A stretch of DNA of 64,000 bases from Blepharisma japonicum. Lineage: Eukaryota > Ciliophora > Heterotrichea > Heterotrichida > Blepharismidae. Made by a program: the position numbers and the translations under genes. Below, one piece after another: positions 48,970 through 58,904 of the stretch (the first letter of the stretch is position 1; each line of letters starts with the position of its first letter). The notes below the pieces were generated by a model. That model ran no database searches. It saw only the letters and a program-made list of their open reading frames with translations, and was not told where the DNA came from. The stretch lies in NCBI GenBank assembly GCA_949751835.1, contig CATKHK010000095.1, positions 95,012 to 159,011 of the forward strand. The letters are read 5' to 3'.

Positions 48970-49784
48970 TAAGCAAATAGTAGCATTATCCCTTTTGACC
49001 TTAAATTTAATTATGGAATTAGAGTATTTTTAAGAAATTTACGAAAAAATAACTTTTCAACTTAAAAAGCTAAAAATGCAATTTAGATGATATTGCGGAA
49101 GTTTTTCTCTCAACTGGAATAAAAGTATTAATCCTTCACAAGGAGTTTTTTTGTTCGAAAAAATAATATTTAGTTTATTTTAGCCTGAACTCTCTTCATC
49201 CTTGCTTAACAATTCTGTTTTAAATTTCCTATATATATTTTTTTCAAAATTTGTATACATCATCCTTGATCTTATCAGATTAGGTATATCCATAATTATA
49301 TTACGATTATTTTCGTTATTTATCTTCTATGTCCATACTATATTTCTAAAATTGCCCTATTGATTGTTGCTAATATTATGATCAATAGGTATGCTAAAGC
49401 AAGAATTACTTGTATCTATAGCTATATATTCTCTTGGATTATTTTGATTAAAAAATTGTAAGTTCAGGCAATTATTTGTGTAAATCAATAATGATTTTGC
49501 CTATATGTTTTTCATATTAATATATTATTAGATGCCATATCACTCTGCGCAATCTCTATATCAGGCTATAGCTGGCAAAACATATTTGCTTCCTATTTCT
49601 AGCAATGTAAATATTTCCAATCCCAATCAAAAAATTAAAATTCAAAGCTGAATTAGCGATATATGAATAAAATTTTATAACTATAGCAGAGCAGATAAGC
49701 AAGGATAATTTCTACCTTTATAGGATTAGCTATTTTAAAAAGTGATTTTTAATGCAGTATAATTAGTCATTATTAAATGTTTTT
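48970..49784. other. Convergent intergenic region with a decayed coding stretch
   Basis: About 815 bp between the 3' ends of two Kelch paralogues. On the minus strand, about 49180-49450 reads partly like protein (NIIMDIPNLIRSRMMYTN, FKTELLSKDEESSG) but with TAG/TAA interruptions upstream. It looks like a relic. Nothing else is supported. Confidence 0.4.
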
Positions 49785-51554
49785 CTAAAGCTTGATCATT
49801 GTTTTATGATTTAAATCAAACTTATAGTACCGCGATTTCAAACTGATTCCGATGTATATTGCTCCTTTGTTATATGAACAATAAACTTGATTAGGCCAAT
49901 TATCAGTTATTCATCATGCTCCTATTTGCTTCCAAGAAGTTTCATCTCCAATCCCACTCTCGTAAATATACCCATAGAATTCAATTAAATACAATCTTCC
50001 CACATTAAACAAAATTTTTCTTTTTCATTCTCCAAATTCAAAAGGAATTCTGACAAAACTGTCACTGCTAATTGAGTATCGCAAAAGATTTCTATTATCT
50101 GCTCCAGAAATCAAAATACTCTCATTAAATATTATAGAATGACAAAAGCAATCAGGCTGAGGGATCGGATTCAATTTAATTCATTGATTTCCCTCAAAAT
50201 CAAATTTCGCTGATAAAGGTAAAAGTACATTGTTCCGTCTTCCTCCAAAGCAATAAACATTTTTATTGAAATAGACTGCCGAAGAGAATTCACAAGGTAT
50301 TCCAGATGGTAGCATACGAACCATGTAGTTTCTATCAATTATCAATGAAAGACCAGATTGTGGATGTTGACCATAGCAGAATAATTCACCATTTGGAAGC
50401 TGAGCCATGCAAGTACCACGATTTAAGGTCTCTTGAATTTCTAACACTTTTACTTCTTCCCTTTCACTTTCAGTGTCATAGATAAAGAGATTATTTGCAT
50501 TGTTACCTCTATCAACAAGATAAAGAGATGTATTTAGATGGTAAGCCCTCATATAGTCTCAATACGCTTGACTAAGCGAGATGTCAGAACTGCATATTTC
50601 TTTTAACTCATTTTCATATAATAGGCAAGTATTTCGAAAATCTCGTTCTATTTCTTGGTCATTTGCTCTATTTAAAATTGCAAAAGCTTTTGTATTTAAA
50701 TCATCAGTGTATGGCAACTTATATTCAGATTTGCCTCGATTTTTCATCATTTCATTTTGGCCTAAGCTTTTATTATTAAGATCTTGAGTAATTGAATAGA
50801 GTTGGGCATTAAGCAAACTAAGTTCATTTTCTCGCTCAAAATTGATTTTTTGTTTTCAGTCTTCAAATTCTCTCTTTTGCTTTTCAACGTCTTTTATTAG
50901 ATCTGAAATAGATTCTGTAGCTTTTGAAAGCTGTTTATTTGTTAAATTGATAGCTCTATCATGATCTTCAAGCATTGTTTCTATTTTGAACAGTCTAGTA
51001 TTTAATGCAGCCTCAAATTTATCTTTGATATAACATTCAACTATTTTCTCAATTTCTTTGCCTAAACCGCAAAACAGTTTTGCATCATTATATGAATCTG
51101 AGTTTACCGAGACCAAGGCTTTGACTTTATCAATGGCCTCCTCAGGTTGTAAAGTCAATAGTTTTAAAACTGAGTCTTGCTCCAATTTTGATATTTTATT
51201 GGCTTTAGAAATCTTTCAAAGCATATTGTTTATTTCTTCTATTCGTGATTCTAGCTTCTTCAGGAAATCTTCAAAACTATTTTCTGATGTGCACAGATTC
51301 TGGCTAAAGGAAGCTATGAATTTGTGTTTCACTTTCTCTGCTTTACACTTTTCTTTTTCTATGTATCTTAGAATTGCCTCTTTTGTCCCTTCATGAGGCT
51401 TCAAGAATACATACTCAAAAGTATGGACTCTGTTAGGCAATTTCTTGTGTTTCTTAAAATGCTCTTTGCACAAATAAGTCTCAGCTGATGAGCATAAGCA
51501 TACATATTTAACTTCAAGATCACAATTTGGTTCATTGCATCTCTTGACCTCCAT
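49785..51554 (-). CDS. Cys/His-cluster + coiled-coil + Kelch-type protein, paralogue 2
   Basis: The 589-residue protein runs from ATG 51554 to TAG 49785 with about nine TGA (Trp) codons. The N-terminal cluster has exactly the same spacing as paralogue 1 (C6, C11, C19, C21, C29, H32, H36). The conserved stretch LKLLTLQPEEAIDKVKAL opens the coiled-coil region, and the Kelch-like C-terminus contains VYCFGGRRNN, NRNLLRYSIS and RLYLIEFYGYIYESG. The opposite orientation to paralogue 1 suggests an inverted duplication. No frameshift or internal TAA/TAG was found, so the gene appears functional. Confidence 0.78.
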
Positions 51555-51893
51555 TTATATATAAAACTTAAAACTCTAAATATGGGTTTGATAAATATTG
51601 CTTTTAAGTTCAGAGATATAAGTGTGATAGTGAGATTGATACATACAATAGCTTTTATAATATTTAGATCAACAAATAAATTTTTCCAGCATACTTAATT
51701 ATTATCTTCATCTACTTCCTGCTTTATTTCAATTTCTCTGGTTCGAATTTCTATTTGACAGCAATTGAGCTGTTGGTCGCTCCATTAATCTGAGCACAAT
51801 TCAGACTGTTTCTCCAGAGTCCATGACAGTCCTATCAGTCTCCTTTCTCCATTTAAACACTTATTCCATAAGCCTTATTTCATTTTCTTCTTC

Positions 51894-52061
51894 TTAATAT
51901 AAAAAAAGCAAGATAAGTTTAAATTCCAAATTTGAGAATCATGAAGCTCCATAATTTCCAGGTTCCAATAAAATTCTTTTAGCAGTAGCAATTGCGTGAA
52001 AAGGAGTAGCTGAAGAATTAAGAAAATTAGCAAACCTCGAAGCTTCTGCTCTTGACTCCAT
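51894..52061 (-). pseudogene. Fragment of aspartyl aminopeptidase (M18), N-terminus
   Basis: From an ATG at 52061 the frame reads EASRFANFLNSSATPFHAI, closely matching the N-terminus of M18 aspartyl aminopeptidases (A..ll.FlN.SPsPFHAv), then loses similarity after about 35 residues and stops at TAA. The intact enzyme is about 450-490 residues, so this is a truncated relic. A second M18 piece, the C-terminus, lies about 2.5 kb away in the wrong relative order. Confidence 0.65.
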
Positions 52062-53099
52062 ATTGCTGTTATAAAATTATATAATGAATATATGTATAAT
52101 AACTGCATGCAAATTAAATCTCATAAATTTTATATTAAATACTGAAAAGCCATTTTAAGCAAGATTAAAATTAGTAAGATATAATGTGTATTTATTATCA
52201 TAAATTGTATCTATGTTATCAGCCTTAATAACAATAAATGGCAAGCGTATTAACCAATGAGCAGCATTTTTATCAGACAGCTAAAAACATTCTAGGTATT
52301 GAGAAAGACCCATCAGGCAATATGAATATCAAAGAGCTTAGATCTGTCTCCTCCATTTCATATTAGAATATGGACTAAACCTTAAATCCTAATCTGCAGC
52401 TGGCCAAGATTTAGCAAACATGAAGATAAATAGAGAAAATAAAGGTTACTCCAAATTTAGAGAAGATATAAAAAACTCATAAAATATTTAGCAAGTTCTT
52501 AAACAAATAATTTCATTAAATATAAAAAATTTACCATCTATCTAAATCTCGCAATAGAAAAGCAGTCTTTAAAATCTGATCTTCATTCAGCAGGACTGAT
52601 GGCATTAATATTAACAAAAATTAGAAAATTTAGAAGTTGTGCAGATTTTAGTTTCTAATACTCTATTTTTTATTTCTAACCGAAATTTGATTACTCCCTT
52701 CCTTCATGAGTGAAAAAAATTCTTGTTTTATGAGAGAGGAATTTTTTATTTTAAAATATTTATAAATCACTTTAGACTCAACCTAAATAGCCAAACACCA
52801 ATTAATTTAGATCCAAAATAAGATTAATAAAAACAATTTTCAATTTGTAAAAATAAAATTCAATGAATAAAAAGGATGGAGCAATATTTTGATAATCTCG
52901 ATGCTCTTGAGGCATAGAACTTACAAGCTACATTGTGTGTTACTGGAGCACAAGTCTACGCTGACTTTGCTAAACCTTTTCGGATACAGGATCGTGTTCT
53001 ATTTTCTTCGTCTTTGTCCTGCTTTTGAAGAGGCAGGACAATTGAGTGTCTTCTACTTTTATTTCGTGGAGGTAGCCTTCATAAGAAGAGAACCTTGCC
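52062..53099. other. Gene-poor AT-rich region
   Basis: About 1 kb. A plus-strand ATG at 52239 opens about 42 codons (EQHFYQTAKNILGIEKDPSG) and then hits TAG and TAA, suggesting another truncated relic. On the minus strand, 52890-53100 has broken coding-like pieces that may extend the adjacent relic. No intact gene. Confidence 0.4.
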
Positions 53100-54295
53100 G
53101 CATGAATTCTAATTCGTTACTGTGGACGCATGATGCAGGTCTTTCAAACTGCTCCAGAGCTCTGGATTTTTCAATAACTCTTTTTCTTTTTGATATCTCA
53201 AATCGACTGGGATCATTTGGTAATCAATATGTTCTTTACAATCCAATAAATACAAATTATTCTGCTTATCCTTCACAAAATCAAGGACAACTCCTTTTAG
53301 CCCATGGTGCTTAAATACTTCTAAATTTAAAAACTCCACGATTTGGTATAACATAAGCTCGATTTAGGTAATTTTCAAATAGCTTTCAATGGCGTAGCAG
53401 CTATCTCATCTTTAGTGAAAACTATGAATTCTTTATAGTGGTCTTCTTGGCTTGAAGTATCAGTAGATGCAGTTGGGTCATAATCATTATAGTCTTTTGT
53501 TTTTAGATTAGGCAGTAGAAAAACTTCACAAAATTTGGCTTGGCCGCTGTTGGATTTTTCGGTCATTGTCAGAAATTTTCTACTTTTAAGCGTTTTCGGG
53601 TTTGGTCTAAAAGACAGCTAGCAGATTGAGACACTGGGTACATCATTACGGCGTTTTTATATTATGAATAAGCTTATTTCTTCTAAAAGAGAGCTCTGCA
53701 GCAATGGTAACATTTTTCTTGGGTCTTCTTGACACTTTTTTGAGGTTTATGAGAGTAGAATACTTATTTTTCATTCTCACCTCCACAAAACCCTTGTAAT
53801 TGTGGCTGGTTTGGTCTTTGCTCTGTATGAAATTCTGCAAAATTGATTGTCTTCAGTAGAATTTCACAATCTTTCAGTAGATTTTCTGAAAAAGTAGCCA
53901 AAATTTCTTTCTGCGCATTCCTATGCCAAAATAATTTTTCCTCGTTTTGGTTTGTACCATATCTATCCCAGGTACTCACTGATTAGGGTTGTCAGGATAT
54001 TTAAGATGAGTTTAGCAGAATTTGCATATTTTGCTAATAAACTGAAGAGGCCAATCTCTTGATGTTTGAGTGTTTTGGGAAGAAAGTTATTAAGCTTGGA
54101 AATCATGTTATTTTGGTAAGGTGAAGTGTTAAGCAAACCAATAAGGTTTTTTGGAAGATTCTGATAATAAGTTCACAAATCTTCGGTGAAGTGTGTAAAC
54201 TCATTTTTCTTAGAATCATTCTGGTGAAGGTCATTGAGGTGCTCTAAAATCTTAGGATATCCATTTTTGTATATTCTGGAACACAAGGGCAGATC
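53100..54295 (-). pseudogene. Decayed relative of the globin-family N-terminal region
   Basis: Several minus-strand frames, interrupted by shifts and stops, match pieces of the N-terminal region of the globin-tailed proteins in the right order. FLPKTLKHQEIGLFSLLAKY corresponds to SLPKLPDGQRLGIYSLFAVY; then come LFWHRNAQKEI, VRMKNKYSTLINL, and finally QIVEFLNLEVF...GVVLDFV...LYLLDCKEH, corresponding to DFLNINIY...GIVLDFI...LLDCKEI. No globin domain follows. The divergence suggests a separate subfamily rather than a recent copy of the neighbours. At least three frame changes argue it is not translated. Confidence 0.62.
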
Positions 54296-54298
54296 TTG

Positions 54299-54520
54299 CT
54301 AATGTGAAAATTGCTAAAACCAAGCACAAAATTAAGACTGTCAGTTAGACTACCTCCTGGGGTAGATGCTGAAGCTGCTTGTTGCCAGTTACACGAAGTT
54401 ATAACAAAAGATCTTCCATATGGAGTTACAATAGAAGCGAAAATCTCGTTCAAAGTGAACGGATTTGCACCAAATCCTTTGGAGTCATGGCTAAGCATAT
54501 CCTTCGCTAAAATTGTAGAA
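54299..54520 (+). pseudogene. Fragment of an M20 metallopeptidase (CNDP-type), plus strand
   Basis: About 70 codons read KLRLSVRLPPGVDAEAA, then ITKDLPYGVTIEA and NGFAPNPLESWL. This matches the dimerisation-domain region of M20 peptidases of the carnosine-dipeptidase type (RLPPtvDAekA, tkDvPYGAkV). The catalytic parts are absent. It is in the opposite orientation to all the fragments around it and is bounded abruptly by different gene fragments, so it is an inserted or rearranged piece. Confidence 0.6.
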
Positions 54521-54905
54521 ATCTTGATAGCATGATTTCATTAAGGCTGCAAAGTAGATGATATTATGAGTCATCATCATTTCTCTAATAGAGTGCATCG
54601 CAAGCATCAGAGCGCAAATATCAACTGCTCTAATCCCATTAAGTGAAGCCACAATTGGCCCAATGGTCGTTCCGCAAGAAGACTCATTTCTCACTATAAA
54701 CCCCTGCATTTTAATTCCATTGCTCTCCGCATAGACTTTCAATAAGCTTGCTCCAAGCATATCGGTCGCATACCTTTAATTAGATTTCTTTTTATAACAG
54801 CCTCTCCATGTACAGCTGACCCGCAGCTTACTTAGTGCTTTACAGCATAATTTGATAATTTGGATGCATAGCATAAACCATATCAGCTGAAATATGAAAA
54901 CCTTT
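54515..54905 (-). pseudogene. Fragment of aspartyl aminopeptidase (M18), C-terminal part
   Basis: Reading down the minus strand: FHISADMVYAMHPNY, then after stops GSAVHGEAVIKRN, then after a frame change RYATDMLGASLLKVYAESNG, IVRNESSCGTTIGPI and LAMHSIREM. These are the hallmark blocks of M18 peptidases (ISADmaHAvHPNY, vRNDtpCGtTIGPi, qLaMHSIREm). Internal stops and shifts, and the loss of His in ADMVYAMHPNY (normally ADMAHAVHPNY), show decay. The end is lost into unrelated sequence. Confidence 0.75.
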
Positions 54906-55960
54906 GGATTTGCGTTGAGAGATTTCTTCTAGCTCAGGTATATTTTCTTCTTCTGAACTTTCTTATTCAGGCTGCAAACCAGTCATCATACTTTGAAATA
55001 GCGTTCTTTTCAATATTTTCGTAATCAGGATGGATTTTATACTCTTATTTTTTGGTATCTCCAGGCTTTTTCACTGTAAAGTTAAGCTTTTCGCAGGCAT
55101 CAAGACCATAATATAGGCCAGATTTAACGTGAAGTTTCATGACTGCTCACCTGAGCCAATATTAAAGCCTTGTGGGCTCTGCTGTACCTTGAAATCTTTG
55201 TCTTTAACAGCTCTTTCATTGGTGAAAAACGATTTTAGAGGACTTTATTAAATTTGGCTCTACAATAAGAAGCCTCCACTCTTCATTTTTTGATGGGGGA
55301 ATTCTTAGGGCGTGGACATGCCTTAAAAATTGGTTTTCTTGAAGCTGCTCTCTTGTGATTATAACTTTTACAGTAATAGCATCTCCATCTGCAATTTCTT
55401 CTTCTTCATCAACAAATACTGAATATTCTACTCTAAGCTTTGGAAAATAATTGAGGACTTCTTTTATATCAGAAATTGCTGCTCTGATAGTGATTTTTCA
55501 GATTTTGATAAATATTGATGTCAATATCAGAAAATTTCCATTTATTTTGCTTTTACTGAATAATTTAAATCACTATTATTTATATATGGGAGCATCAATA
55601 GATTGCTTTCACAAAGCTAGAGCACTTGCGTTGATTAATTGAGCAACTTCTATTGGTAAAGTAATGTGTGAATACTCATTTTTTGGGTTCTTAGGCCTGA
55701 ATTAATAATATAGGCCCAAGCAAGCATGGCTTCTATATATTGACTTCTTTCATTAAAATCATATTCAATCTGGGCTTTATCTGAAAGATTTTTTCTATTC
55801 ATATGTGCAAGCAGCAACAACAAATCTTTTAGTATCTTCAGGTTGAGATTTTGATTTTTTGGAATAGAATCAACAATTTTTTCCTTAATTTGTTTAGCTC
55901 TAGTGACTCAGATTTTGGTACTACATGCTCATGAAATTCAGTACTGATAATAATCATCAA
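54906..55960 (-). pseudogene. SEC63 relic, C-terminal (Brl) region
   Basis: Minus-strand frames give, in order, NLKILKDLLLLLAHMNRK, ISDIKEVLNYFPKLRVEYSV, FVDEEEEIADGDAITVKVII, HVHALRIPPSKNEEWRLLIV, KLHVKSGLYYGLDACEKLNF, EYKIHPDYENIEKNAISKYD and an acidic end. This matches the Sec63 Brl domain and acidic tail (fVEDEeEIveGD..TI.v.LtR, vHslk.P..K.E.WW), the ER translocon co-factor. Frame changes and stops occur throughout. The acidic tail runs directly into M18 sequence. Confidence 0.7.
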
Positions 55961-55989
55961 TAAGCATGGCTTGACATTCATGCTTTCAT

Positions 55990-56925
55990 TTAATAAGCTT
56001 TAAATACATCGACATGTTATCTTGCAAAACTCCATTCTTGTTCAACTTTTTTGACATCGTAATTCACAAATGCAAGCCCCTGTCAAAATTATAACCACAA
56101 TTCCAAAAAAGTCTAGCAAATTTGATACATGGTTTTCTGTTTTCAACAAAATATCGACAGCCATATTTCCATTTTGCTCGAGAAGACACATCAATTCCTT
56201 CACAAAGAGACTTGCTAAATTGTTAATAATTTGGACAATTCATTTAGTCTTTCTTGATTTGCAAATAATTTTTATTCTCTGACTATAATCTCTTCAAATC
56301 GAGGTCTTAAATCTTCTCTGTAGATCTGGAGAATGTTTTGGACCTGGATTAAGAAATTCTATTAATGCTTTTCTTCGAAAATCTTTTGAACGCCTTGTAG
56401 CTGAGTGAGAAACCCAGCAATGGATATCTCTTCTTCCTGAATATACCCATAAATTAACAGCGTATCCAAATGATTCTTTTAGGGAATATCTATTGATTTG
56501 CAAGCGACTGCTAAAAATTTCCAGCAAGTTTGGCAAACTACAGCGCCAGAGCAGCATGCTCTAACTTTGCCATAATCAGTCATATCAATATCAATGGCAA
56601 ATTCTCTTTTTAGAGTCTCATAGCGGATTTTTTTAAGAGTCTTTTGTTTGAGAGGATTGCTCACACAGCTTCAATATCGAATTTTTTAACTTGTCATGAA
56701 TCAACTGATCTTAAATTCATTTGCAGAGCTGAAAATTTGATGGCGGCAATTGATATCTCCCAGCAAGTGAAAGAAAATTGTCTACTTTCAAAGCAAGTTT
56801 TGTCATAATGTGGATCTTGTTTTTCAAGTTCATCACCTGCATTGAACCATCTGCAAAGTGTGCTAAAAAGGAAATAATTTCTATAGTAGTTTTCTAAAAT
56901 TTTGGGTCCATTTGCCTTCCTGCTA
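55990..56925 (-). pseudogene. DNA primase small subunit (PRIM1) relic
   Basis: Pieces in several frames match PRIM1 in order: LENYYRNYFLFSTLCRWFNA, AGDINCRHQIFSSANEFK, SNPLKQKTLKKIRYETLKRE, FAIDIDMTDYGKVRACCSG, VVCQTCWKFLAVACKSID, ESFGYAVNLWVYSGRRDIHC and RKALIEFLN. This includes the catalytic D-x-D region (DIDMTDYD-type), the zinc-binding Cys/His cluster and the WVYSGRRG.HCWV block. At least three frame changes and in-frame stops are present, and the C-terminal part is unrecognisable. Primase is essential and normally single-copy, so a functional gene must exist elsewhere. Confidence 0.78.
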
Positions 56926-56929
56926 TTAA

Positions 56930-57235
56930 TAAATAAGGCTCATCAGGATTTTCATATTTTCATTATTTGCTCTAACCAACTCATTTATCAAGGTTCCATA
57001 AGATTTTGAGATGGCTATGTATTTTCCTGCTACCCAATTGTTTTCTGGATCTTTATCAAGGGTGGTATTTTTTACTAAGTTTTTTTAAAACTGAATGAAT
57101 TAATTTATCTTAAGCACCCAATTCGATTTCTAAAATTTGATAAGGGTCAAATACTTTTATGCCTTTTCGGGAATTGCTAATATTGACTGCTATCACAAGT
57201 GGCAAAACCGAGCCATTCCTAACCTAGATGCTTTC
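56930..57235 (-). pseudogene. SEC63 relic, DnaJ region
   Basis: Minus-strand pieces read ISNSRKGIKVFDPYQILEIE, LGA, KKLSKKYHP, then, shifted, DKDPENNWVAGKYIAISKSY, GTLINELVRANNE and NPDEP. This is the J-domain entry of Sec63 (FDPYeILgi..ga), ending in the conserved YGNPDGP-type motif. Stops break the middle. It is separated from the SEC63 C-terminal piece by the PRIM1 relic, which begins directly after NPDEP. Confidence 0.72.
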
Positions 57236-58898
57236 TAATGAAATTTTCGATTTATTAATTTCAAAAAAAAAGAGTATCATTTTTACTAGACAAATCCTTT
57301 ATTTTTATATCATCTTTCTCAATATCATTCCTTTCTTATGATTCTTTTTAAGATTTATGAGCAGCTAAGGTTAATTTATATATGCTGTCATTTATAGTGT
57401 GGCCATATTCAATCTCTTCAAAATCCAATAATTTTTCTTTTATAATTTCTATTTTATTTTTACTATTTTTGATTTTCCACGTTCTGCTAGAAATTTATTG
57501 CTTAAGTCCTCAATAATCTCTTTTAAAAAAGTTTTATTCTGAACTGAGATTGCAATGATTCATATTTTTAGTCAAATCCATGAATTAATAATGCGTGCTT
57601 TTATCATTTTGAATGTTTTAAATTGTATTGCAAGGTTTTGATTTTCAGATGATTCTTCTGCTAGTTTATTGCTTAATCAATAAATTCTTTTCTTAATCTC
57701 TCATTTTCTATTGCTTTTGTTTCAAGTTCACTAGTTTGATCTTTAATTTTTATTTTATAGATTGATTTTCAGTTAAGAGACTAATATTTTTCTCTTTAGA
57801 CTACTTAACATCAATTCTTAATTCTTTTAAATTATCCCTAAGATTAGAATTTTCTTGAGCTATTTGGTTATTTTCTTTTTCAAATACTTTGATTTTTTGA
57901 TTTAATGGTAAAACTCAGTTTCAGCACACAGTTTTGTATTGTGGAATATATTTATCTGCTCTATAAGTTGCATTTTATTATTTTCAGAAGAAGATGAAAT
58001 AAAAATTAAGCGTGGAAACAGTTGAAAAATCGCTTTTAACACCATTCATCACCTAAAGAAATGAGAAATCTGAAAGAACCTCTATCTGATAATATTAGAA
58101 ATCCACTTATGACTGTTCTATAACCCTCAAATTCTTTTTATATCATACAGGCTTAATAGATAGAGTTTGCAGTGAGAGCAACTTCCAATTTAAAACAGCC
58201 CCAGTTTTAAGTCTATTCACCTAAATCTTCTTGGAGCACCTTTCCAAAATTGTCGCTATCATGTTGAGAATCAAGATTATAGAGATCTAATGTACAGGGT
58301 AAGAGTAATAATCTTGGAGAATTAATTTCTTGGTGGTAAAGACTGGTGCCTCTGAGGGTTGACCTGATAAACTTACTGTGTTTAAAGAAGAGTTGGAAAA
58401 GGCCTAAACTTCTATTATTGGAATTAACTCAGAGTGTACATTTATTTGATAAATAAAATTTAGAAATATCTAAAGCGGTTTAAACAGGTAGCTGCAACTA
58501 AGTCTAAACTTTTTTAGCGGAAGCAAAAGGAGCTGGATTTGTGATAAAGTATAAATATGAAAATTGGAATATATAAATTATTTGATCAGATATTAGCCTA
58601 CGACAACTTAAGGAAAAACAATAATGATGTAAATGTTTTAATATGAAAATCTATATCGCAAATCATTTAGTAGCAGATTTAAGAATTTTGATAGCATAAA
58701 ATTTTTCAAAATATATCTTAATTTTTAATCATTGGATTACTGATTTTATGCTTATGCATTTTCAAATCTTAATAATTTATTCATAATTTCATAATTGTTA
58801 GAAAACAAAGTATTTATTGATTATTTCTGTGTTTAGGATTATCTAAATAACCAGATTAATGTACATTTTTTTATATTGGAGAGCAATAATAATAATAG
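57236..58898 (-). pseudogene. Coiled-coil relic and gene-poor DNA
   Basis: About 57300-57950 on the minus strand is a run of short broken frames rich in Lys, Glu, Leu, Ile and Asn (FLKEIIEDLSNKFLAERGKS, SNKLAEESSENQNLAIQFK) with many stops, reading like a decayed long coiled-coil protein. About 58000-58900 has no coding signal on either strand and presumably includes the promoter of the downstream Kelch gene. Confidence 0.45.
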
Positions 58899-58904
58899 AT
58901 GTTG

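Noticed and set aside
52889-53314. 141-codon plus-strand open frame
   Set aside because: It overlaps the minus-strand relic whose wording (EFLNLEVF, YLLDCKEH) matches the globin-family module, so it is a shadow.
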